A DNA stretch of 64,000 nucleotides from Agapetus fuscipes (lineage: Eukaryota > Arthropoda > Insecta > Trichoptera > Glossosomatidae), in assembly GCA_951799405.1 (NCBI GenBank), contig OX637333.1, forward strand, positions 14,445,960-14,509,959, written 5' to 3'. The notes beneath the pieces are model-generated. The model made no database searches. It was given only the letters and a program-made list of their open reading frames with translations, and had not been told where the DNA came from. The first letter of the stretch is position 1. Each line of letters opens with the position of its first letter. Of the stretch, positions 1 through 45,415 are shown piece after piece. Both the position numbers and the translations under genes were made by a program.

Positions 1-170
1 TATTTTTTACACATAGGTGTAATAAATTTACAGTATGGGTTACTTGATTAGTACGTTTATTAATTTATTTAATAAAAAATATTAAAACTGAATAAAAAGT
101 TGATATGCGAAAAAAAGTGTTTTTTTTTGCTCCTGGCGAGAAATTGAATTTTATTTATTGGTAAAATTGA

Positions 171-452
171 CCGGTCCGTAGTTCAAATGGTAACGCTTCG
201 GACTCGTAACTCGAAGGTTGTGGGCTCAAATCCCGGCGAAGCACAAAAAATATACCATTTATATTTTCAAATTTGCTTTCGCTGGGTCGAAAAAATTCAT
301 AAACCTTTACCAAAGACCGGTCATCAAAAGGTCCATCCAACCTTACAACAACTGGGTCTTGCTTAAGAATTGGCGATTTCTATAGCGACGACCAAGCTCG
401 CAGAGGGCTCTTGAGGTGTGATTCACACAAAAACAGCGCTCACCAAATAAAT
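171..452 (+). mobile_element. family A tRNA-derived SINE
   Basis: tRNA-like head CCGGTCCGTAGTTCAAATGG with box A- and box B-like parts (GGGCTCAAATCCC), then the family body and end CACCAAATAAATCA. It is the reference copy for family A. Confidence 0.85.
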
Positions 453-496
453 CAGCCTATTTTTTTTAAGCCTACAGCTCCACAGTAATAGGGGCT

Positions 497-820
497 TTCT
501 TGAGAATAGGTGCATTCCATAGCGACGGTCAAGTTCGGCTCTTGAGGAGTGTTTCGCATCACCTTAGAATAAACACAACTAACCTGCACATATGGTGTAA
601 CTTCTTGCCTGCGTTAACCCCGAAAGGGTCGCATGTGGCGATTCGGAACCTATTTATTTTTACAGGTAAGGAGGCCGGCCTCACACCAACAAGTTTCAGT
701 TGAAGTAGGGGTTTTCCAACCTCCGGCTGGTGCTCATTTCTTGTGAAGGCTGAGTAAACCTTGCGATCGAACCCTTACTCTCGGAATGGAATGCAAGCAT
801 TTTACCAATTGAGTGATTCC
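497..820 (-). mobile_element. family B SINE with family A tail fragment
   Basis: 562-820 is family B on the minus strand (CTTGCCTGCGTTAACCCCGA; head near 770-820). 497-550 resembles the family A body end (AGCGACGGTCAAGTTCGGCT). Confidence 0.7.
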
Positions 821-825
821 TTGAC

Positions 826-1905
826 TTATAGGTTGGTATGAGGCTGACCACCCATACTGTGAAAAATGGTTCACTTTGCCAATGTGTCAGGGAAGGTCGA
901 CAAAAGTTGTGGGGCTTATGTTCATTTGAGGTTTGGATTTTATTTGTAAGTACACATTCAGCATTTGTAAGCGCGAACTACACGTGTTGGTTTGTGGGTA
1001 GAGATTGCAATCCGGATTCTTCGAAATTCGAAAATAACTGAAAAATCCGGATTTTCTGGAGTTTTTTTAAATCCGGTTTTTAAAACTCAAATCCGGTTTC
1101 TTCGGATTTTAGCCAAAATTGAGTTCAATGCATAATATTTTATATTTATCCACAAATTTTCATTCTAAGTAGTTCGATTACCTACTCTAATAAGCAAATT
1201 CGAACAATATTTGAATTGGTAGGATTAGCTATAGGCTGTAGGTACTTTGTTTGAGCGAATTTGGCGCGAAATCCGTGATTGGCTCTGTTTATGCCCATAT
1301 AAGGCAATAAACCGAGCAACGCGAGACGTGCGCGTGCCGCGGGCGCGACGGACGCCCCGCGCCCCGCTCACTCACCGAGACACTTGACGCTTTCATGTTT
1401 TTAAGATCTCATTTTCTAAATAAGACTGATTAATATGTACTAAATTAATGTCATAAACTATAAATTAATGTCACTAAATTAATGTTATCTTGTGTGAAAA
1501 TTTCTAACCGACCATTGTTTGACAACGGCAAATTTAATTTGAGGATGAATAATACGTTTTGTTGCATTTGATTTTATGTTATGTTCAGTTTATGACTATG
1601 TTAGTTGACTAATTTACCTATATAAGGGAAAGATGACTGATACCCAAAGTTTTGTTGATTATTTTAGTTGATTTTATTTGTCGTGTCTGAATAAATGCAG
1701 ATTTTAAATTCTGTTTTATTTCAATTTATCAAATCACCTTAAAACTTAGAAAAATCCGGATTATCCGGTTTATCCGGATTTTAATCAAAGGAAAATTGGA
1801 AAATTCGGATTTCAAAAAAATCCGGATTTTGCATTCTCTATTTGTGGGCATACATCTGAGAGCTTTAAATGATTATATATCTTTGCAACTTAGATTATAG
1901 AGCTA
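826..1905 (+). repeat. R290 copy (split by a hAT MITE)
   Basis: CTTATAGGTTGGTATGAGGC ... CGCGAACTACACGTG, then a MITE at 999-1840, then GCATACATCTGAGAGC ... CAACTTAGATTATAG. R290 is a dispersed noncoding repeat of about 240-290 bp present here in both orientations. Confidence 0.8.
999..1840. mobile_element. hAT-type MITE, 842 bp, perfect 8-bp target duplication
   Basis: Ends TAGAGATTGCAATCCGG and CCGGATTTTGCATTCTCTA; duplication TTTGTGGG at 991-998 and 1841-1848. AATCCGGATT-type repeats cluster near both ends. No coding frame. Inserted within an R290 copy, which resumes GCATACATCTGAGAGC. Confidence 0.9.
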
Positions 1906-1907
1906 TC

Positions 1908-2143
1908 GACCTTTTTACGAGCTTGGTCGTCGTCGCTACAAAGTGCCAATTCTCAAGCAAGACCCAGTTGCTGTAAGGCGGGATGGAGCTTTTGTTACCG
2001 GTCATGAGTAAAGATTTATAAATTTTTCAACCCAGCGAAGAGCAAATATGATAATATAAATGGCATACTTGTTGTGCTCCGCCGGGATTCGAACCCACAA
2101 ATTCCATTCCAGTCCGAAATGTCACCACTGAACTACGGACCGG
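1908..2143 (-). mobile_element. family A SINE
   Basis: Head at 2143 reading CCGGTCCGTAGTTCAGTGG; box B GGGTTCGAATCCC; body ends at the GACGACGACCAAGCTCG equivalent. Confidence 0.8.
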
Positions 2144-2394
2144 TCATCACCAGAATAATTTCTATTATAAGGATTATGAAAAAAAAAGACAATTTTTTGT
2201 GCAAAATATTTTACTATACTTTATTATAATATTTTTCTATTTGGTCGTCATTGTAATATTATGTCTTTCAATGGAAATAGGATAATATGTTAAACAATGG
2301 TTCTTTGTTCAAATTTTACCTACCCCCATAAAAAGGATTCTCGATTTTTGAAAGACATTTTTCTATGACTTATGCTTACCAAGTGATCTTATCT

Positions 2395-2632
2395 AAGCTG
2401 CAAGGATATGTTACATTGGGGATTCACATTATATGCATTCTCACAAGCAGACACGTACAAGTTCGCGCTTAAACATGCCGCATGTGTACCTACAATATAA
2501 AAACCCGTATTTCAAATGAACATAAGCCCTGTAACTCTTGTCGTCCTTCCCTGAAACAGGGGTGACATTGGCAAAGTGAACAATTTTTACAGCATGGGTG
2601 GTCAGCCGCATACCAACCTATAAGTTAAGGAA
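2395..2632 (-). repeat. R290 copy
   Basis: Full-length on the minus strand; CACAAGCAGACACGTACAAG, CTGAAACAGGGGTGACATTG and ATACCAACCTATAAGTTAAG are the hallmark blocks. Confidence 0.85.
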
Positions 2633-2685
2633 TATACACGACAAATAACATTTTTTAAATCAATTGTTAAAATTTGGCCAAACGC

Positions 2686-2833
2686 TATATTTTTTGTGCT
2701 CCGCTGGCATTCGAACCCGCAACCTTTCATTCAGAGTCCGAAGTGTTATCATTGGACTACGGACCGGTTTGTTTTAAATAATATAAATTATATTCCTATG
2801 CACTCCGTGGGGATTCGAACCCACGACCCTTCA
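2686..2833 (-). mobile_element. family A SINE head, truncated, plus a second tRNA-like fragment
   Basis: 2686-2766 is a head with box B CGGGTTCGAATGCC and CCGGTCCGTAGTCC. 2801-2833 repeats a box-B-like GTGGGTTCGAATCCC. No body follows. Confidence 0.6.
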
Positions 2834-3131
2834 TGTCAATATATTTATTTTTAGATTGCCGCCTTTGATTCTATACGACTCATCTATAATAGACTTCAGG
2901 TAGAGTCTTTTGAATTACCAACAAAGAAATTAACAATACATTAGTCTGACAAGTTAAGCTGATTCCTAGAAAACCCTGTCTACCTTAGGACTCATTTTGT
3001 TGACATAATGACTTGTGTTTATAGTTACTTGCAGATTGTTTTTTTTTTGTTTTCTGGTTTTTATTTGGTTGGCACTGTGTGACTGTATAGTCACAGATTT
3101 CATTTTTCAAAAAAGAAAATTATATTTTTTT

Positions 3132-3475
3132 CCGGTCGATAGCTCAGTTGGTAGAGTGCTCGCATACTACCCTGTGAGCTCGGGTTCGAATCCCACCGAG
3201 GAGGGTGTCAGAAATGATTTCCTTTTTCGGTGTTTATTTCAAACCCCAAAATAAAAATACCGGCAAGGTTTACTCAGCCTTCACAAGAAATGAGTACCAG
3301 CCCCCTCGGGAGCTGAGAAACCCCTACTTCAACTGAAGTGGTTGGCGTAAGGCCGGCCCCCTTACCTGTAAAAATAAATAGGTTCAACTCGCCACATGCG
3401 ACCCCTTCGGGGATAACGCGGCAAGAAGTCACACTATATATGTAGCTTAGTTGCGTTTTAATCTAATCTAATCTA
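3132..3475 (+). mobile_element. family B tRNA-derived SINE, well preserved
   Basis: Head CCGGTCGATAGCTCAGTTGG (box A TAGCTCAGTTGG) and box B GGGTTCGAATCCC; body with TACCGGCAAGGTTTACTCAG; end TGTAGCTTAGTTGCG plus a (TAATC)n tail. Reference copy for family B. Confidence 0.85.
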
Positions 3476-3563
3476 TATCAATAGGTACAAAATATTTTAT
3501 TATGTATTTATCTACTTTTAATTAGTTACTCTATTCAAATGTCACTATGAAATATGTAATATA

Positions 3564-3775
3564 ATGTCGGTGTTATAGCCGCGGGGATCGAGTCAGGTTA
3601 TTTGGAACCGGATAACGCTGGTTCGAATCCCGCGCCGATAACTTCGACCTTGGTTCAACAGATGCCGTTGCATGCACACAAGCTTCTGTTTTCACATGAA
3701 GACAACTGGCCAGGTAAAATAGGTTGGTGGATTGCATTCCTTTCCACAAATCTATTTAAAAAAAAAAAAAAAATA
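3564..3775 (+). mobile_element. third tRNA-like SINE with poly(A) tail
   Basis: TTATAGCCGCGGGGATCGAG, box B GGTTCGAATCCCGCGCC, unrelated body, then about 16 A. Single copy in the window. Confidence 0.5.
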
Positions 3776-3879
3776 ATACTATAGTAGCCATTTATAAAAG
3801 TTCAATATATCTCAAATTCATAAACCTACCTGCTTACATTTTCGGGATAAAAATAAGTAAAAAGTGGAAATTATGGGAA

Positions 3880-3985
3880 GAAGCAATGGATATAAATGAA
3901 CTGAGATCAGTATGTAAGGATAGAAAAAAGTAGAGGAGACTTTTCTAGAGGCTCAGGCCACACTTAATGTAAAGACGAAAGCGTT
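3880..3985 (+). repeat. RTE-like LINE 3' tail fragment
   Basis: GATATAAATGAACTGAGATC ... GAGGCTCAGGCCACAC resembles the 3' tail at 58905-59010. Confidence 0.5.
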
Positions 3986-4026
3986 ATAATTTTTTTTTTT
4001 TTTTTTAAGAAATCCTGTCCTATAGT

Positions 4027-4360
4027 CCGGTCGATAGCTCAGGTGGTAGAGTGCTTGCATTCCATGCCAAAAGCTCGGGTTCGAATCCCACCGAGGGTGT
4101 CAGAAATGATTTCCCGTTTTGGTGTTTATTTCGAACCCCAAAATAAAATACCGGCAAGGTTTACTCAGCCTTCACAAAAAATGAGTACCAGCACTCTCGG
4201 GAGTTGGGAAACCCCACTTCAACTAAAAGTTGTTGGTGTAAGGCCGGTCCCCTTACCTGTATAAATAAATAGGTCCCGAATGGCCACATGTGACCCCTTC
4301 GGGGATAACACAGGCAAGAAGTTACACTATATGTGTAGCTTAGTTGCGTTTTTTTTTTTT
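4027..4360 (+). mobile_element. family B SINE
   Basis: Full head and body as at 3132; ends TAGCTTAGTTGCG followed by 12 T instead of a TAATC tail. Confidence 0.85.
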
Positions 4361-4639
4361 GCGTGATGGGAGATCCACAAAAGTCGTATTTAAAAAAAAA
4401 ATCTTCAAACGGCAGTAGCAAGTCGAGCATATTTTGTGCGGCTAAATCCATACGGTCGGAGGCGAAAGGGGATGGGGGGAAACGGGTCGCAACTTTGACA
4501 GCTTTCGGCGCGGTGCAACATGAGAGCGCCCCCTTAAGATTAAAACGAGTATTTATTTTACGTTTACACGATCAAAGATGAGGTAGTATGAACTACAATT
4601 ATTTTTAAGGTGACGAGATTTAAGCGTTATTAATTACGG

Positions 4640-5685
4640 AACGGTCTTAAGGTGTGCAAATTTAATTAATTGGAATATAAGGTAGTCGGAAGTATTTTCA
4701 GATAAAACATAAATGGCATAAAAATTGCGAGATAAAAGGCAGTTAGGTTTTAGTTTGTTAGTGATAATAATTACATGCAAGGCGATCTTTTCATTGTTGT
4801 AATTCTTTCCTTTGCGCATTGATCCACCTCCAAAATTCCTTCTTACTGTCGGTGAAACTTCTGTTAATCCTTTCATCAATCTTTCTTTGTTCATTCATCT
4901 TGCTTTTATAAATTATAGTCTTCGCCATTCTCGTAGCTATCTTATATTCGTCTTCTAGCTTTCTATCATTTCTATCATTCAGCCAATTTTCATAACACTT
5001 TTTCTAAACTTTCACTTCCTTTTTTTTTGTTTTTTTTTTTTTTTTTTTCACAGCTTCTTTCACTCTATCATTCCACCAGGCATCTCCTTTCAAATTTCCA
5101 CCTTTCGTTACCCCACATACTTTTTTAGCACATTCAATCATTCCTTCTTTCAGATCTTTCCACATACTTTCAATATCTTTCCCACACACATTCTTCTCAA
5201 GTTCATTCACACTTAAAATTTCGTGGAGCTCTGATACATACTTCTCTTTCACTTTTTCTTCATTCAGCCTTTCTACTTTTATTCTAGGCATTTTTACTTG
5301 CTTCTTGCGTTTCTTCTTTCTTACTTCACCAAGCATTATTTTAGCACACAAGAGATAGTGGTTACTGCCTATTTCAGGCCCGCGGTAGACACGGCTATCT
5401 CTTACGGCTACTCTCAATCTTTCATCCACACAGATGTAGTCAATGATTGTGCGACTTCCCACAATCTGCCTCGTGTACAGATGCACATCCTTATGCCGAA
5501 ACCAAGTATTCAATGCAAAAAGACTGTGCTCCGCACACAAAGCAATCAGATGTAGCCCATTATCATCGACTACACCTCTCCCACCAGGACCAATAATTTT
5601 CAAACATTCATCCCTCTGCGCACCTATCCATCCATTTATATCACCTAATAAACAAAATAAAGGTGAATAGACTAACGGGTGAGAC
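4640..5685 (-). pseudogene. RTE-like LINE, endonuclease C-terminal fragment
   Basis: On the minus strand: GDINGWIGAQRDECLKIIG, NTWFRHKDVHLYTRQIVGSR, IIDYICVDERL and GSNHYLL of an exonuclease-endonuclease-phosphatase domain. A Lys-rich linker follows, then WWNDRVKEAV before a poly-Lys run (poly-T at 5026-5050). The active-site Asp and His of the last motif are visible. Truncated at both sides, with a frame break after the poly-Lys run. Confidence 0.8.
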
Positions 5686-5920
5686 CAAATTATAAAAAAA
5701 GTTTATTTATTCGCGGGTGAGAGAAAAAATAGTTCAAGTAAATAATATTTACGCTATCGTAATGTGAATTGATTGTAATACCAACAGTGTAGTGATTTGT
5801 GCTCACATCCACGCTGACTTATCTTCTGTCCAATTCTTCTATTTACACAACTGAGGGGAGTTTATGCAATATTTGATACTTGGGGTGCTTGACAGCATGT
5901 GGCTTGCAGTAAGGGTGTAC

Positions 5921-40826
<34,906 letters not shown>

Positions 40827-41050
40827 TTTGGCGTCTGGGGGGCCTTCTGGGTCTCACAGAGCCTCCAAGCGAAGCTAAAAAGGGGCAACAGCACCGTCCC
40901 TCTACGGCAGAGCCTGTCGCCACTGTCGCGGCTGATCCAAGATGGCGGCGGCCACGACTCGCAGACAGCTTCAGGCGTAACTTTCCTTCTTGTGGTGGTG
41001 CCGATTACAAACTTGATAAATCCGTCTAAAAAAAAACTGTTCAAAACCTT
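40827..41050 (-). promoter_or_regulatory. probable eRF1 5' UTR and promoter
   Basis: This GC-rich stretch directly upstream of the eRF1 start includes CAAGATGGCGGCGGCC on the plus strand. No TATA box was recognised. It is called from position and base composition only; the transcription start is unknown. Confidence 0.35.
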
Positions 41051-41159
41051 TTTTCTTTATTTATGACATGGAAATATCTAAGGCTTTTACACAGTAATAA
41101 GAAAGCAAAGTACTAAAATAAAATATTTTAATGTTTCTGCATTCAACTTTTTCAACAAA

Positions 41160-41369
41160 ATGCAGTTTCTTGAATATCTTGTATGGGACTGCCGTCCTTA
41201 CAATTTTGTCTATATCAATTTACGTGCGGGCCTCGTTCAAAAAGTTACGCAGTATTTAGAAAAAAATATACCTAATCCAAAAAAATCATCAGCCTCAAGT
41301 CAGAAACTACGGAATTTCCTAGAAAAAAAGGTAGAAAAACCTGAAGATAATAAAAGTTGTAACTTTTGA
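41160..41369 (+). CDS. unrecognised 69-residue reading frame divergent from eRF1
   Basis: An ATG-initiated frame starts about 330 bp from the eRF1 start codon on the opposite strand. It begins MQFLEYLVWDCRPYNFVYIN and has a lysine/serine-rich, coiled-coil-like C-terminus ending SCNF. I do not recognise the family. Its position suggests a first exon or small gene sharing a divergent promoter with eRF1. It could also be a chance frame. Confidence 0.3.
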   Translation: MQFLEYLVWDCRPYNFVYINLRAGLVQKVTQYLEKNIPNPKKSSASSQKLRNFLEKKVEKPEDNKSCNF

Positions 41370-41585
41370 AATGTCAATGATACCTTTTATTTACGATTCA
41401 GACTTCGATAATAGGATCCGGCTAAAAAAAGTTGTGCACATGTAAACTGTTAAAAATGTGAAGAGCTACGGTTACCAAGAAAAATATTAAGCAAATGTAC
41501 GTAGGGGATTTTGAATTTTCTCTAAATACTTACTCGCGCGACGCGCGTGCGCACTGGCAGCAGTGACGTTTCACAAGGGCACAAA

Positions 41586-41956
41586 ATGGCTGATGAAAAT
41601 TATAATTTATTTGCTCAAATTAAGTATCTAGGCCTCAAACGGACCTTGCAGGATGATTTTTTACGCACACGGCAGATCTTGATTCTAGCACAAGAAATAA
41701 GCCCGCCGATCATCTGAGTCATACGGATATTAGGGAAAAAGCCAACGTAACGACCGATCAAACCCTTAAGTACTGCGACTGCACTTGTGTAATGCTAATC
41801 AAAAATTTCTTTAATCCGTATTCCGTTGTGAAAATACTGAACGACAGGTCGATTTACTGTTTCCGAATGCAAACACCCGAAAAAATAGCACAAATAAAGC
41901 TTTCTCTAGGCAATAACGGGATACAAAGGCAAAGTCCGCCACAACCCCTTGGTTGA
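41586..41956 (+). pseudogene. unrecognised coding-like stretch with a frame break
   Basis: A frame of 44 codons begins MADENYNLFAQIKYLGLKR and stops at a TGA. The next frame carries on directly (HLSHTDIREKAN, then KYCDCTCVMLIKNF and ILNDRSIYCFRMQTPEK) for about 80 codons to a TGA. Amino-acid make-up looks coding, with well-placed Cys, aromatic and charged residues. One frameshift or an unrecognised short intron would link the halves. No family was recognised. It lies upstream of eRF1 on the opposite strand. Confidence 0.3.
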
Positions 41957-42412
41957 GAACTTTTTGAATGAATTTTCCTTTTTCAGTGTTTGAATGTTGG
42001 TGTCAATGAGAAAATGGCTGAAAATTTTCACTATTTATGAGAAAACTTGATCTGTGGAGAAAACGAGGCATTCGTTTTCTGAAGAATTTTCTGGCGTTCG
42101 TAGTTTAAAAATTAAAATACCTGTGTACATTTGAGTGATAATATCAATCGAGAAGAAATTAGCTTGTCGCAATCGATACATCTATACTATAAAACCAAAA
42201 AACCTTCGTTGGTAACCACTCTAAATGGCGAATGACCATACAGTTTTGGCTGTCTTTCGTTTCAGAATAAAGTATATAATCTGGGAAAGGTTTAAGAAAA
42301 CAAAAAAGTTGGTAAAATATCGCAGAACATGTTTAAATTTGTGAAATGCTGAACGTCCTTTTTTATATGGGGATTGATCATTTCCAACTTCAGCTACTTA
42401 ATTGACAAATTT

Positions 42413-42491
42413 TTGTTCACTGCGGAGCGGCCATCTTGCTTGACGTCACTATCGAAACTTATTAAAAAAAATCGTGGGTGTAAACTGAGCC
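42413..42491 (+). repeat. third copy of the foldback terminus, truncated
   Basis: Carries the GCGGAGCGGCCATCTTGCTT block, TGACGTCA at 42441-42448 and the end TAAACTGAGCC, abutting the Harbinger-like terminus. No matching start was found to the left. Confidence 0.7.
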
Positions 42492-42558
42492 CGTATTCAC
42501 GATTAAAACTGATTTAAATCAAAGGCACTTAAATCAGTTTTGATCGTGAATACGGGGG
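42491..42558. repeat. hairpin-forming terminus of the Harbinger relic
   Basis: CGTATTCACGATTAAAACTG is followed after a loop of about 25 bp by CAGTTTTGATCGTGAATACG. It is a near-perfect inverted repeat and reads like two element ends brought together by internal deletion. Confidence 0.7.
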
Positions 42559-42947
42559 TTACTCAAACGCTACACTTACTCAAGGGTTGACATTCTGGAG
42601 CGTTTTGTTTCACAAAGAACACTCAAGCAGTAATCAGCGTAGTGCCCAACCCCCAGAAGACGTACGGGTTTGTCATTGGCTCTCGAAAAAACCCAGCTCT
42701 GTAATTGGTCAGTACCTTCCGACCGATATTCGGCGTACTTCCCTTTTATCATTGCCGCTTCATTCAAATTTCAATGTCATATCAGCTTTGCATAAAACTT
42801 GACAACAAATAAGTACATATAACGCAATTACTAATTTAAGTAAACCGTAAGTACGTATTTGTTTGTTTACAATTTCTATTAGTTTTTAAAAATACATTTA
42901 TGTAATATCCAATGTAAAGTGTTTTGATCGATTTCAGCGCCAAAAAG

Positions 42948-43013
42948 ATGTTGTTTTCTCCAGCGGAAAAGGAGCTGCTGGTGGCTCTGATTAAAGAAAA
43001 ACCTGTAATAGAA
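42948..43013 (+). pseudogene. Myb/SANT-like accessory gene of Harbinger, 5' fragment
   Basis: ATG follows an acceptor-like GATTTCAG. The frame reads MLFSPAEKELLVALIKEKPV and then runs into SINE sequence at about 43011. The motif matches the start of the Myb/SANT-like proteins that partner Harbinger transposases. Only 22 codons survive. Confidence 0.55.
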
Positions 43014-43370
43014 GATAAGCAACATTGGGCGCGGACAGTACTTGGATGGGTGACCGCTCAGGTACACCGCGTGTCGTTGGCATCTTGGACCGGTCCGTAG
43101 TCCGTAGTGGCAACACTTCGGACTCGTAAATGGAAGGTTGTGGATTCGGATCCCAGCGGAGCACAAAAATATACCATTTATATTTCGAATGTGCTCTTCG
43201 CTGAGTTGAAAAATTCATAAACCTTTACCAAAGACCGGTCACTGAAAGGTCCATCCAACCTTACAACAACTGGGTCTTGCTTGAGAATTGGCGCTTTCTA
43301 CAGCGACGACCAAGCTCGCAGAGGGCTCTTGAGGTGTGATACATACAAAAACAGCGCTCACCAAATAAAT
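43011..43370 (+). mobile_element. chimeric 5S-tRNA SINE, 5'-truncated
   Basis: Starts inside 5S-like sequence (AAGCAACATTGGGCGCGGAC, to about 43079), then the invariant CATCTTGGA linker, then the tRNA-like head from 43090 (CCGGTCCGTAGTCCGTAG, box B-like GGATTCGGATCCC) and the family body to CACCAAATAAAT. The 5' truncation fits LINE-driven copying. It sits inside the Harbinger relic. Confidence 0.8.
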
Positions 43371-43384
43371 AATCCTAATATTAT

Positions 43385-43702
43385 TTATTTATTATAAAAT
43401 AACAGATCGAAGAAATCGTTGGCTTTGCAACCCTCAATGAGCAACGGCAAAACTGTATACAGAACGACGCATTTGTTCAATAAAAAACGTCTTCTAAATT
43501 CTTCCTTTTCGTAATACGTAAATGGGTCTTTACAGTCTCTGATATATTTTCTTGGGACACTATTTTTGAACAAAACAATGTTATTATTGTCGTTGAAGTC
43601 AACTGTATCGAAAGAATTCATTATTTTATGTAAATAATTCACAACCAAACAAAAAATGTGCTGATGAAATGCGGCGAAATATTTTGACAGTTCATCTGTC
43701 AT
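43385..43702 (-). pseudogene. Harbinger transposase N-terminal fragment
   Basis: A frame of 105 residues includes DPFTYYEKEEFRRRFLLNK, the start typical of HARBI1-like nucleases, and then LPLLIEG. The catalytic DDE region is absent, so it cannot be active. Confidence 0.6.
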
Positions 43703-44078
43703 TGCAGTATGGTCCTAGACCATACTGGAGAACAAACCCAATTCTGATGGTCAAGCAATGTAAATAAACTCGTCAAAACAATGTTAATACACTCGTAAAA
43801 ATTATGTTTATAGTAAGAATTCATTTTTTCATGTAAATTCACAATCAAACAAAAAATGTGATAACAATGAAATATGACGGAATATTTTGACAGCGCTTAA
43901 GCGTTGGTTAATATACGTGTCGACCTTACTTACCTAAGTGCTAGTTTTTGGAGCGCTTGAGTGCTAATTTTACCTTAAGTATTGTTCTTGAAATGAATTT
44001 CCCCAATCTAAGCGCTAGTTTGCCCTTAAGGAAGTGCCAGTTTTGATCGTGAATACGGGGGATGTCCGAAAAGTCAAA

Positions 44079-44909
44079 GGCTCAGTTTAGACACACGAAA
44101 ATTTTTTGAAAAAGTTTCGATAGTGACGTCAGACAGCGATTTTTAGCGGCAACTATCGGTTTTCCGTCTCCACACACATTTGAACAAAATATTTTTTGAA
44201 CAAAACAGAATCTTTTTCTTCTAATGGCATTTAGCTGTTGTGGTTTATTCAAACATCGAATGGGATTAAATTAATAATGTAGGAATTAAATTATTTTACG
44301 TGTTAAGTTTAACTATGTGTCGGTAAAAAAAAGAATCATACAGATAATTTAAAATTCATCGTGGTGTTGTACAAACTGGCTAAATATTCCAATGTTAGTT
44401 GTGAAAATATATTACGGGTTCTTAACCTCAAAAATATTTTTATGAAACAGAATGCAATATTGCAATTGTGTTATTAATATTGCATTGGTATTTTATATTG
44501 TGTTCACATTATACTGTGTCATTGTTTTTGGCGCTTATTTGCCGAGACCAACATTAAATTTAATTTTCCCTTACGACTGAAATTATTTACGACTTTAATC
44601 AAAAATAATTGAGTAACATGTTTCTTCCGTGAAAAGTTTCACGGAATCATTTCATAATTAAAACGTTGCAATGGAAAAAACACCGTTGTGAAATAAAATT
44701 GTTTTTAATCCAAAAGTAAGAACAAACTCAATTTAATTATTACCTACTTCCTTTTTCTTTTCAAGGGGTTAACAATTATTTTATATTTTCCAAATTGTTT
44801 TTAGTTTTCACAGAAAATAAAGGTTTTCGGGTTTTAAATTAACACAAACATTTAAAATACCTACCAAAATTGTCGAGTCCATGTCGAGTCCATAGCATTA
44901 TTGTCTTTG
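44079..44909 (+). repeat. left arm of a long inverted repeat (foldback-like element)
   Basis: Begins GGCTCAGTTTAGACACACGA and is inverted, with moderate divergence, at 54648-55314 and 45264-45402. It carries a perfect TGACGTCA at 44124-44131, an AT-rich middle, and GTCTTTG at its inner end. Near 44774/44775 it preserves the unfilled CACTA target. The superfamily is not recognised. Confidence 0.8.
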
Positions 44910-44958
44910 ACTTTTCAGACATTTTAACTCCGAAGTGGAAATGTCTGAGAACTCAGTC

Positions 44959-45264
44959 TGACCAACATTTCGAAATAAGCGGGTCATGCCGCATTTTTTT
45001 AAAATCATCATAATATCAAAATTGCCAGCAACTGTCACTGCGGAGCGGCCATCTTGCTTGACGTCACTATCGAAACTTTTTCAAAAAAAATTCGTGTGTC
45101 TCAACTGAGCCTCACCAACATTACGAAATAAGCGGGTCATGTTGCATTATTTAAAAATCATCATAATATCAAAATTGCCAGCATCTGTCACTTCGGAGCG
45201 GCCATCTTGCTTGACGTCACTATCGAAACTTATTCAAAAAAATTTCGTGTGTCTAAACTGAGCC
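44959..45264 (+). repeat. two tandem 153-bp units, each ending like the foldback terminus
   Basis: Unit 1 (44959-45111) and unit 2 (45112-45264) share CGAAATAAGCGGGTCATG, the 'GGAGCGGCCATCTTGCTTGA' block, TGACGTCA (45059 and 45212) and the end CGTGTGTCT(C/A)AACTGAGCC. They form the centre of the palindrome. Each reproduces the terminal 75 bp of the arms. Confidence 0.8.
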
Positions 45265-45402
45265 AAAGACATGCTTTGGACTCGAAAATTTTGGTAGGTA
45301 TTTAAAAAAAATGGTTTATTTAAAACTCGAAAACCTTTATTTTCTGTGAATACCACAGAGTAAGGGTGAATAATAAAAATAATTTGGAACATACAAAATA
45401 AT
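45264..45402 (-). repeat. right arm (inner part) of the foldback-like element
   Basis: The reverse complement of 44775-44909 (TTTCTGTGAATACC, TTTTGGTAGGTATTT and CAAAGAC are shared). It joins the outer part once the CACTA element is removed in thought, giving a right arm of about 806 bp. Confidence 0.75.
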
Positions 45403-45415
45403 TGCCCAGATAGCA

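Larger units (their letters stand above)
42490..44060. mobile_element. PIF/Harbinger-type DNA transposon relic
   Basis: Ends are inverted: CCGTATTCACGATTAAAACT at the left and the reverse complement ending CGTGAATACGGG at the right. Inside are the start of a Myb/SANT-like gene (plus strand) and an N-terminal piece of a Harbinger transposase (minus strand), the usual two-gene layout. A composite SINE has replaced the middle. The left end is itself a 68-bp hairpin. Target duplication not identified. Confidence 0.65.

Noticed and set aside
838..1041. small proteins from the recurring MRLTTHTVKNGSLCQC-like frame
   Set aside because: The frame recurs only because the noncoding R290 repeat recurs; other copies break it freely.
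3132..3205. tRNA gene
   Set aside because: Box A and box B are good, but the same head recurs with a long conserved body, so it is a SINE head. The acceptor stem does not close convincingly.
5843..5920. frameshift in eRF1 exon 6
   Set aside because: Similarity ends exactly at CAAAG|GTACAC, a usable donor in the right phase, so intron sequence follows rather than a broken exon.
44079..45264. independent short element with CAAAG target duplication
   Set aside because: CAAAG does flank GCTCAG...CTGAGC, but the right flank continues as the inverted copy of the left arm, which the palindrome model explains better. Not fully excluded.
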